A stretch of DNA of 6,625 bases. Origin: Clostridia bacterium. GTDB lineage: Bacteria > Bacillota_A > Clostridia > Lachnospirales > Cellulosilyticaceae. The notes below the pieces were generated by a model, which worked only from the letters and a program-made list of their open reading frames with translations, ran no database searches and was not told where the DNA came from. Numbering within the stretch: position 1 is the first letter of the stretch; every line of letters begins with the position of its first letter. The stretch spans positions 1-6,625 of the forward strand of contig JARBTY010000173.1 of NCBI GenBank assembly GCA_029239935.1. The letters are read 5' to 3'. Positions 1 through 5,463 of this stretch are shown here, in pieces. The position numbers were made by a program, and so were the translations under genes.

Positions 1-1173
1 TTAACTTAGTGATAATGCAATGATGTTTTGTGAGACGTTAGAAGACATTTGACAAATCTTTTCTGCTGCCTCTGATGCAGACTGTGTGGCTACAAAAACT
101 TCTTCAATAACTGCTGAGATATCCATCATTTGATTCGACACTTCCTCAATGTCATTAAAAATAGTATTAAAAGACTCTCCTGCATTACCAACCATTGTGA
201 CACCTGTTTCAATGGCTTCATTCCCCTCTGCCATAGATAAAACCGCCTGATTGATTTCTTCTTGAATCTTATGGATCAGAGTACCTATTTCACGGGCTGC
301 ACCAGCAGACTGCTCTGCGAGTTTTTTAACCTCTCCTGCCACTACTGCAAATCCTCTGCCCTGTTCTCCTGCCCTTGCCGCTTCTATTGCTGCATTTAAA
401 GCAAGCAGGTTGGTTTGCTGTGCAATCGTCGTAATAAGGGACACAATCCGTCCGATTTCTTTTGACTTATCTTCCAGTTGATTGATAGCTTTTGTAGACA
501 TTTTAAATTTTTTTCCTATAACCTCCATCTGTGTAAAGGCACCCTTGATGACCTCTGTTCCTTCCTCTGCCTTCTGAGAAGCTGCAACAAAGGCTTCAAC
601 GATATTCTGTAGGTCATTATCAATGTTTCCCATGCCCTCAGTAATCTCTACAGAAGTTTCTGTTATGGTGGCAGAAACTTCCGTTCGTATTTTTTCTGAG
701 TTTTTTACCTCTTCTATAGCTTTTCTTAATTTATCCTCAAACAGCTTTGATTGATTATTGACCTCATTGACCTGATGTATCACCCATTGATCTTGCTTAG
801 CGTAATCTCCCATTTGCTCTATTTTCATTTTAAAACATTCCGAAACTTTATGTAAACTTTCTCCTATTAAAACACTTTCTCCTTTATCCCCCAAAAATGT
901 TTTACCGTTAACCTCACTTTCCAGCATCTCTTCTATCCACGTATTGACTTCTTTCAAATGCTCATCAATCTGCTTTTTGAACAAGGTCCATATAACAATT
1001 AAACTAACTGACACTATGCCTATGAATAGAGGTACTGCTTGTATACCTTTTGACAGCCTGTCACCATCCGCTCTAGTAAGCAAGCTATATAACGTTATGC
1101 TCATCAGGCTATTAAAAACCATCAAAATAAATGCTAAACGACTGAGTTTTTTTATGTTCCTAAAGTTTTTCAA
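1..1173 (-). CDS. Methyl-accepting chemotaxis protein, two-TM, compact (390 aa)
   Basis: This is a transmembrane chemoreceptor expected to form trimers of dimers with CheW and CheA and to bias flagellar rotation. Two hydrophobic helices (about residues 11-32 and 47-65) are separated by only about 14 residues, so there is no room for a folded extracellular sensor. Residues 67-160 are polar and probably helical, with no HAMP I can recognise. From about 160 to 390 runs the coiled-coil signalling domain. Its conserved hairpin tip is near 250-290 ([20 protein letters not shown], then [11 protein letters not shown] and KLAEQS). No C-terminal CheR-tethering pentapeptide is present. The start is TTG at 1171-1173: AAGGGGG lies 7 nt upstream, the frame closes with a TGA at 1189-1191, and the next ATG (residue 18) would cut TM1. 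It lies downstream of ptsI behind a terminator. The ligand is unknown; a link to sugar or PTS sensing is only inferred from position. Confidence 0.93.
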   Translation of the reverse strand: MKNFRNIKKLSRLAFILMVFNSLMSITLYSLLTRADGDRLSKGIQAVPLFIGIVSVSLIVIWTLFKKQIDEHLKEVNTWIEEMLESEVNGKTFLGDKGESVLIGESLHKVSECFKMKIEQMGDYAKQDQWVIHQVNEVNNQSKLFEDKLRKAIEEVKNSEKIRTEVSATITETSVEITEGMGNIDNDLQNIVEAFVAASQKAEEGTEVIKGAFTQMEVIGKKFKMSTKAINQLEDKSKEIGRIVSLITTIAQQTNLLALNAAIEAARAGEQGRGFAVVAGEVKKLAEQSAGAAREIGTLIHKIQEEINQAVLSMAEGNEAIETGVTMVGNAGESFNTIFNDIEEVSNQMMDISAVIEEVFVATQSASEAAEKICQMSSNVSQNIIALSLS

Positions 1174-1180
1174 TTTTTTT

Positions 1181-1187
1181 CCCCCTT
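1181..1187 (-). promoter_or_regulatory. RBS that sets the TTG start of the chemoreceptor
   Basis: On the minus strand AAGGGGG is followed by seven A residues and then TTG (1173-1171). The spacing is normal, and no ATG or GTG is available in this frame before the upstream TGA. An ATG at 1190-1192 is out of frame and reaches a TAG after ten codons. The TTG start is therefore the best-supported one. Confidence 0.75.
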
Positions 1188-1194
1188 GTCATAC

Positions 1195-1223
1195 CTTATA
1201 CCTTTATAAAAAAGGCATATGAA
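1195..1223 (-). promoter_or_regulatory. Possible weak promoter for the chemoreceptor, overlapping the operon terminator
   Basis: On the minus strand TTCATA (1223-1218) and TATAAG (1200-1195) are separated by exactly 17 nt. They match the sigma-A consensus boxes at 4 of 6 and 5 of 6 positions. The -35 box lies in the 3' arm of the ptsI terminator stem, and the predicted transcript start would leave a leader of only about 15 nt before the start codon. AT-rich DNA gives such matches by chance. Read-through from ptsI, or a motility sigma-factor promoter not recognised here, remain alternatives. Confidence 0.25.
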
Positions 1224-1242
1224 TAACCTATTCACATGCCTT
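1208..1242 (-). terminator. Rho-independent terminator after ptsI
   Basis: The minus-strand transcript can fold a 14-bp stem (1242-1229 with 1225-1212) containing one G-U pair and closed by a 3-nt loop (1228-1226). A T run follows (1213-1208), two of whose bases pair in the stem base. The hairpin begins 8 nt after the ptsI stop codon. On the plus strand the same hairpin has an A-C mismatch and no T-tract after it, so it looks unidirectional. It marks the end of the PTS operon and separates it from the chemoreceptor. Confidence 0.9.
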
Positions 1243-1250
1243 CTAAAATG

Positions 1251-2945
1251 CTATAATCTATTTTCAATCTCTTGGGCAGTCTTTAAAAGCAATATTTCAT
1301 CTACTAACTTTTTGCCCTCTTCATGAGATAATCCTTGAATACTTTCTCTCGTTTGAAGAATAGATGGCGGTGACATGCTTAACTCATCTAAGCCCATGCC
1401 AATCCACAGTGGCAGTAATTTTTTATCTGCTGCTGCTTCTCCGCACATCCCTGCCCATATACCCGCCTCATGGGCACTATCAACAATGTTTTTAATAAGC
1501 CTTAAGACCGCTGGCTGATAAGGCGAATACAGATGTGCAACCTCTGTGTTCATGCGATCTACAGCAACTGTATACTGAATAAGGTCGTTAGTTCCGATGC
1601 TGAAAAAGTCCACTTCTTTGGCAAATACATCTGCCATAACCGCTGCTGCCGGTGTTTCCATCATCATCCCGACCTGCACACTTTCATTAAAAGGGGTATG
1701 CTCATTTCTTAATTCAGCTTTGACTTCTTCCAGTATTCCTTTTGCTTCTATAAGCTCTTCCATAGCTGCAATCATAGGCAGCATAATACGCAGATTCCCA
1801 TAACTGCTGGCTCTAAGTAACGCTCTTAGCTGCACTTTCCATAGTTCTGCCTTCTTCAGGCAAAACCGAATAGCCCGGCAACCTAAAAAAGGATTCATTT
1901 CTTTAGGAATCTGCAAATAGTCTAATTCCTTATCTCCGCCTATATCAAGGGTTCTGATGACTACAGGACGATTTTGCATTTTTTCTAAAACCTCTTTATA
2001 GGCTAGAAATTGTTCCTCTTCATTCGGAAAATCATCTCGACTCATGTATAAAAACTCTGTTCTAAAAAGGCCAATGGCTTCTGCATCCTGCTCCAAAGCT
2101 ATTTTAACATCTTTTGGCATACCAATGTTGCCAGCCAATTCTACTTGAAAGCTATCCCTAGTTACCGTTTTTGTTCCCTTCAGCTTTTCTAACTGAATTT
2201 TTCTCTCTAATAAATTCTGTCGCTTCTCTCTATATACTTTGAGTACTTCTTCGCTTGGCTCAAGTTCTATCGTGCCCTTATCTCCGTCAAATACCAACAT
2301 CTGCCCGTTCATGACCAAAGAGGTTATGTTAGGATATACCACTAATGGCACCCCCATCATACGAGCAATAATAGCTGCATGAGAGGTCGCACCACCACCC
2401 TCATTGATAATCCCTAAGACTAACGCTGGATCTAACTGTGCAGTGTCAGATGGTGTAAGGTCATCCGCTGCAATGATAGCTTGCTCCTTGAGTTTAAAAA
2501 TATTCAAATCACCTTGTCCTGATAAATGCCTTTGGATACGGCTGCTGATATCTTTAATATCAAGTGCCCGCTCCTTCATATACTCATCTTCCATGCCCTC
2601 AAAAATAGCAATAAAGCTGCCCGCCACAGCATCTAATGCCCATTCTGCATTGCACATAAGGTCATCTATTTCTCTCTCTACACCTTCAATAAGCTCCATA
2701 TCCTCTAACATCGTAATATGTGCCATAAAGATTTCTGCTTCCTTTTCCCCTTTTGTCTGAAGCATTTGATTGTAAATATCTTTAACTTCTTCTATAGCCT
2801 TTGACCTAGCAGCATGAAATCTCTCTTTTTCATGCTGTGGCTCTTTATTTTTTATTAACTCAATTTGAGCATTTAATGCTTTTTTTACAATCACTTTACC
2901 TATAGCTATTCCTGGTGAAATAGGTGTACCTTGCCAAGCGCCCAT
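1251..2945 (-). CDS. ptsI: PTS Enzyme I, phosphoenolpyruvate-protein phosphotransferase (564 aa)
   Basis: Enzyme I is the cytoplasmic first step of the PTS: it takes phosphate from PEP onto a histidine and passes it to HPr. Order of parts: N-terminal HPr-binding and phosphohistidine domain (about 1-230, active His189 in ATSHAAIIAR), a linker helix, then the PEP-binding TIM barrel (about 260-564). The barrel shows GLFRTEFLYM (292-301), RTLDIGGDKE (331-340), metal-ligand Glu430 in MMMETPAA, GTNDLIQY (451-458) and the catalytic Cys501 in MCGEAA. Length and all core residues fit a working EI. One departure is Ala186 where family members usually have Arg in GGRTSH. I place the start at the ATG at 2943-2945 (MGAWQGTPIS), not at an in-frame TTG at 2981, because AGGAGG sits 6 nt before the ATG and the N-terminus aligns with the family. 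It lies directly after ptsH, whose stop codon overlaps the SD, so translation is probably coupled. Confidence 0.96.
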   Translation of the reverse strand: MGAWQGTPISPGIAIGKVIVKKALNAQIELIKNKEPQHEKERFHAARSKAIEEVKDIYNQMLQTKGEKEAEIFMAHITMLEDMELIEGVEREIDDLMCNAEWALDAVAGSFIAIFEGMEDEYMKERALDIKDISSRIQRHLSGQGDLNIFKLKEQAIIAADDLTPSDTAQLDPALVLGIINEGGGATSHAAIIARMMGVPLVVYPNITSLVMNGQMLVFDGDKGTIELEPSEEVLKVYREKRQNLLERKIQLEKLKGTKTVTRDSFQVELAGNIGMPKDVKIALEQDAEAIGLFRTEFLYMSRDDFPNEEEQFLAYKEVLEKMQNRPVVIRTLDIGGDKELDYLQIPKEMNPFLGCRAIRFCLKKAELWKVQLRALLRASSYGNLRIMLPMIAAMEELIEAKGILEEVKAELRNEHTPFNESVQVGMMMETPAAAVMADVFAKEVDFFSIGTNDLIQYTVAVDRMNTEVAHLYSPYQPAVLRLIKNIVDSAHEAGIWAGMCGEAAADKKLLPLWIGMGLDELSMSPPSILQTRESIQGLSHEEGKKLVDEILLLKTAQEIENRL

Positions 2946-2951
2946 AGCCCT

Positions 2952-2957
2952 CCTCCT
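2952..2957 (-). promoter_or_regulatory. RBS of ptsI, overlapping the ptsH stop codon
   Basis: AGGAGG on the minus strand lies 6 nt before the ATG at 2945. The ptsH stop codon TAG (2958-2956) shares two bases with it. This fixes the ptsI start and predicts that ribosomes finishing ptsH help start ptsI. Confidence 0.85.
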
Positions 2958-3228
2958 ATTCTCCACATCCACTTTCGACAAAAGTCTTAATGGCCTCTAA
3001 AGCTTCTTTCTCATCATCACCATCTGCCACAAAAGTTAACTGATCTCCCTTAGCGGCTCCTACTGACATGACAGAAAGGATACTTTTAGGTTGATATTTT
3101 TTTGTATCCACACCATTTTTATAAAAATAAAGCTCAGACTTAAAATCTTTAACCACCTTTGTCAGCAAGCTAGCTGGTCTTGCATGTAATCCTTGTGGAT
3201 TGGTTAATGTTACGGTTATTTTTTGCAT
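2956..3228 (-). CDS. ptsH: HPr phosphocarrier protein, operon-encoded (90 aa)
   Basis: HPr is the small cytoplasmic carrier that takes phosphate from EI on His15 and gives it to the IIA domains of sugar permeases. His15 is seen in GLHARPAS (13-20). The conserved regulatory-serine segment KSILSVMSVGAAKG (48-61) is also present, so the protein may be a target of HPr kinase/phosphorylase, the basis of CcpA-type catabolite repression in Firmicutes. By my by-eye alignment to Bacillus HPr the regulatory serine is Ser49, not Ser46, because three extra residues lie in the segment at 40-47 just before it. The ATG start has AAGGAG (3240-3235) 6 nt upstream. It follows the dehydrogenase by 11 nt and its stop is inside the ptsI SD. 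It may be a second, operon-specific HPr or the only one in the genome; the window cannot tell. Confidence 0.95.
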   Translation of the reverse strand: MQKITVTLTNPQGLHARPASLLTKVVKDFKSELYFYKNGVDTKKYQPKSILSVMSVGAAKGDQLTFVADGDDEKEALEAIKTFVESGCGE

Positions 3229-3239
3229 ACTATACTCCT

Positions 3240-4499
3240 TTACTTTTCATATTTTTTTAAAAGATAACGTTCTGCTTCTGCTGACCACAATCCCTTGTGT
3301 TTATCAATAATATCAGCTAATCCTATATAGAAAGGATCTTCTTTGCCTTTTTCTCTAAAATCTTCTAGGGCTGTAAGAGGCATATCTACTTCATTATAAA
3401 CTAATTTCTTGCCTCCGGGTATATTAGGTAAATTTAAAATGGCATCAATAGCACTGTCAAGTCCTCCTACATGGGTAATCATAACTGCCGGATTGATTAG
3501 TCCTTTAGAAGACATCTCCAGAGATTCTCTCATATCATCATCATTACCGCCTGTTGATCCCATAATATGTGTAGGTGAGTAGTGCACATTATAAAAATTA
3601 ACTGATGCTGAAAACTTAGTATCTGTTGGTCCAGCAAAGAAATTCATGCAGCCGTCTTTGCCTAAAATATTATCCCCATCTTCAATCAGTTTACCCACTG
3701 GTGCATACACAAAAACATCATCATACCCATCGCCATCTACTAAACTCTTTAAATAGGCTGGCACATCTTCTATATCTTTGGTGTTTACATAAATAAGATT
3801 TACACCGCATTCTTTAGCATGTTCTTCACTAAATAAAGTTTTTGCTCTTGCTATTCTTTCCTCATTGATATCTGTTACAACCAGTGTTCCTGGTCTGCGG
3901 TCGCAGTGAAGCGCGTAATCTATTGCTCCAAGTCCCATAGGTCCTACTCCTGCTAAAAGCGCCATCTTTCCACCTTCAACGATTCCTAAATGGTGAACAT
4001 ATTTACCTGTTTCAGTGTGGTAATTGGCATGGAAACCGCCTATAATACAAGACATAGGTTCTGATAAAGAAGCGTCATAAAAAGCTTCTCCCTCATATTT
4101 AAGTAAAAACCCAAGCTCCATAACCTCTTGTGGAATGATTGCATAAGTGGTATTTCCACCAAAAAACTCAAAAGAATATCCTGGTGCATAGGGGCTGCCT
4201 TTATAGTTTAAGGCTGGCTGAATGGCAAATTTTTCTCCTGGCTTAAACTGATCCTGCCACTTTTTGCCTACTTCTACAATAACACCTGCAAATTCATGAC
4301 CCATAATGGTTGGGTGATCTGCAATATTTTCTGGAACTCTTTTGTGTTTAGAACCTTGGATAACAGCTTTATAAGTTGACATACAGATACTGTCTGATAC
4401 AACCTTTACTAATATTTCATCTTCTTTAATTGCTGGCAGTTCAAATTCCTCTAGTTTTAGTGTGTTAACATCATATAATCTTACTGCTCTTGTTTTCAT
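3240..4499 (-). CDS. Zinc-dependent medium-chain dehydrogenase, L-sorbose-1-phosphate reductase (SorE)-like (419 aa)
   Basis: This is a medium-chain, zinc-dependent alcohol/polyol dehydrogenase. Zinc-type ligands are visible as Cys39 (SICMSTYK), His68-Glu69 (GHEFAG) and Glu147 (SEPMSC). The four-cysteine structural zinc lobe of many relatives is absent. The Rossmann fold shows GVGPMG (184-189) and Asp210 at the end of the second strand (LVVTDIN), which favours NAD(H). The length, NFFAGP (286-291), the STGGNDDDMR region (315-324) and the C-terminal part match my memory of SorE, which interconverts L-sorbose-1-phosphate and glucitol-6-phosphate. I place the start at the ATG at 4497-4499, with AAAGGAG 8 nt upstream, not at the in-frame TTG at 4517. 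It sits between a 1-phosphofructokinase-like gene and ptsH, behind a mannitol-type permease. I infer that it oxidises mannitol-1-phosphate, probably to fructose-1-phosphate. Fructose-6-phosphate, or another hexitol phosphate as substrate, is possible. Family call is firm, substrate is not. Confidence 0.85.
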   Translation of the reverse strand: MKTRAVRLYDVNTLKLEEFELPAIKEDEILVKVVSDSICMSTYKAVIQGSKHKRVPENIADHPTIMGHEFAGVIVEVGKKWQDQFKPGEKFAIQPALNYKGSPYAPGYSFEFFGGNTTYAIIPQEVMELGFLLKYEGEAFYDASLSEPMSCIIGGFHANYHTETGKYVHHLGIVEGGKMALLAGVGPMGLGAIDYALHCDRRPGTLVVTDINEERIARAKTLFSEEHAKECGVNLIYVNTKDIEDVPAYLKSLVDGDGYDDVFVYAPVGKLIEDGDNILGKDGCMNFFAGPTDTKFSASVNFYNVHYSPTHIMGSTGGNDDDMRESLEMSSKGLINPAVMITHVGGLDSAIDAILNLPNIPGGKKLVYNEVDMPLTALEDFREKGKEDPFYIGLADIIDKHKGLWSAEAERYLLKKYEK

Positions 4500-4507
4500 T
4501 TTGTTTT

Positions 4508-4514
4508 CTCCTTT
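4508..4514 (-). promoter_or_regulatory. RBS that sets the dehydrogenase start, next to the kinase stop
   Basis: AAAGGAG on the minus strand lies 8 nt before the ATG at 4499 and begins 3 nt after the kinase stop codon TAA (4520-4518). Starting at the TTG at 4517 would place this SD inside the coding region and add a six-residue peptide not expected for the family. Confidence 0.8.
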
Positions 4515-4517
4515 CAA

Positions 4518-5444
4518 TTACATCGTTATTTTAATTTGTTGCTGTAACTCCCTAATGGTTTCAAGTTCTCCCATAATAGTGCCCTCTTGCATAATACTTG
4601 CTGCACTTGCAGCTACGCCAAGGATCATGGCATCTTTTAGTGTCTCATGATGACTGAGTCCATAGGTGATTGCTGCCACCATTGAGTCTCCTGCACCTAC
4701 TGTACTTTTTACAGGTACTGTAAGTCCCCCTATACTAAAGGTCTCCTCTTTGGTCACAACAATACATCCGTCTTTTCCCATCGAAATAACGACGATCTCA
4801 ATTTTATATTTAAGTAGTTCTTTTGCTACTAAAACAGCTTCTTCGATTGTTTCTATCTTTTGATGACATAAAGCTTCTAGTTCGTGGATGTTAGGCTTAA
4901 TCAAATAAGGTCCTGCCTGAACACCATTTTCTAAAAGTTCTTTATCTGCATCTAATATCACCTTTGCGCCTACTTCATTACACCTTTGAATCCATTTTTT
5001 ATAGATGTCTGTTGGGACACTAGCGGGAACACTGCCTGCAAGCACCAAATAATCCTCTTTTTTCAGACCACTAAAAATCTGTTTTTCTAATGAGTCCAGA
5101 ACCTCTTGTGTTACAGAGGCTCCTGGCTCATTGATATCTGTGTAGGTTTTGTTTAAGTCATCTACAATTTTGATATTGGTTCTTGTCTGTCCATCTCCCT
5201 CAATAAAGTGATGAGAAATACCCATTTCTTCTAACTGACTTTTTATAAACTCACCTGTTCTGCCTGCACATATCCCAAGTGCTACACTTTCACCCATCAA
5301 ATTTTTAATCATTTTAGAGACATTGATGCCTTTTCCTCCAGCATCTTCTCTTATATTTTCGGCTCTATTAACATGATCTATTAATAAATCTTTTACTATA
5401 ATAGTCTTATCAACTGCTGGATTAAGTGTTACTGTATAAATCAT
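4518..5444 (-). CDS. fruK: PfkB-family hexose-phosphate kinase, probable 1-phosphofructokinase (308 aa)
   Basis: The protein is a cytoplasmic ATP-dependent sugar-phosphate kinase of the ribokinase/PfkB fold. It most resembles 1-phosphofructokinase (fructose-1-phosphate to fructose-1,6-bisphosphate); tagatose-6-phosphate kinase (LacC) is the close alternative. Visible landmarks are TLNPAVD at 6-12, the GGKGINVSK signature (36-44), TRTN (87-90), LAGSVP (135-140), KPNIHELE (183-190) and the catalytic/anion-hole motif STVGAGDSM (247-255, base Asp253). Length is normal. The ATG start has AAAGGA 7 nt upstream and lies 19 nt after the permease stop. In fructose operons this kinase follows a fructose permease; here it follows a mannitol-type permease and precedes a polyol-phosphate dehydrogenase, which suggests that fructose-1-phosphate is made inside the cell from a hexitol phosphate. 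The gene symbol is by resemblance; motifs alone do not separate 1-phosphate from 6-phosphate substrates. Confidence 0.87.
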   Translation of the reverse strand: MIYTVTLNPAVDKTIIVKDLLIDHVNRAENIREDAGGKGINVSKMIKNLMGESVALGICAGRTGEFIKSQLEEMGISHHFIEGDGQTRTNIKIVDDLNKTYTDINEPGASVTQEVLDSLEKQIFSGLKKEDYLVLAGSVPASVPTDIYKKWIQRCNEVGAKVILDADKELLENGVQAGPYLIKPNIHELEALCHQKIETIEEAVLVAKELLKYKIEIVVISMGKDGCIVVTKEETFSIGGLTVPVKSTVGAGDSMVAAITYGLSHHETLKDAMILGVAASAASIMQEGTIMGELETIRELQQQIKITM

Positions 5445-5451
5445 TGGTTTT

Positions 5452-5457
5452 TCCTTT
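5452..5457 (-). promoter_or_regulatory. RBS of the 1-phosphofructokinase-like gene
   Basis: AAAGGA on the minus strand lies 7 nt before the ATG at 5444, in the 19-nt gap after the permease stop codon. No promoter or terminator fits in this gap, so the gene is read as part of the permease transcript. Confidence 0.7.
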
Positions 5458-5463
5458 CTTCAC

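Noticed and set aside
944..1222. Plus-strand open frame of 92 codons
   Set aside because: It lies opposite the receptor's TM region and crosses the terminator; it has no RBS or recognisable domain and is a shadow of the minus-strand gene.
1597..1803. Plus-strand open frame inside ptsI
   Set aside because: Its Ser/Ile-rich, low-complexity translation is typical of antisense reading of a conserved gene; there is no independent support.
2404..2760. Plus-strand open frame of 118 codons inside ptsI
   Set aside because: It is the antisense shadow of well-conserved EI sequence, with no family resemblance.
2946..2981. Longer ptsI starting at TTG 2981
   Set aside because: It would overlap ptsH by 26 nt and add 12 residues unlike EI; the ATG at 2945 has a consensus SD.
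4500..4517. Longer dehydrogenase starting at TTG 4517
   Set aside because: The added peptide MKGENK is simply the translated SD region; the ATG at 4499 is preceded by that SD at good spacing.
4462..4863. Two plus-strand open frames opposite the kinase and the dehydrogenase start
   Set aside because: Both are shadows of conserved minus-strand coding sequence, and one crosses a gene junction without its own signals.
4518..5444. Tagatose-6-phosphate kinase (LacC) as the main call for the PfkB gene
   Set aside because: The families are close, but there are no lac or galactitol genes nearby, and fructose-1-phosphate fits the proposed dehydrogenase product better. It is kept as an alternative, not excluded.
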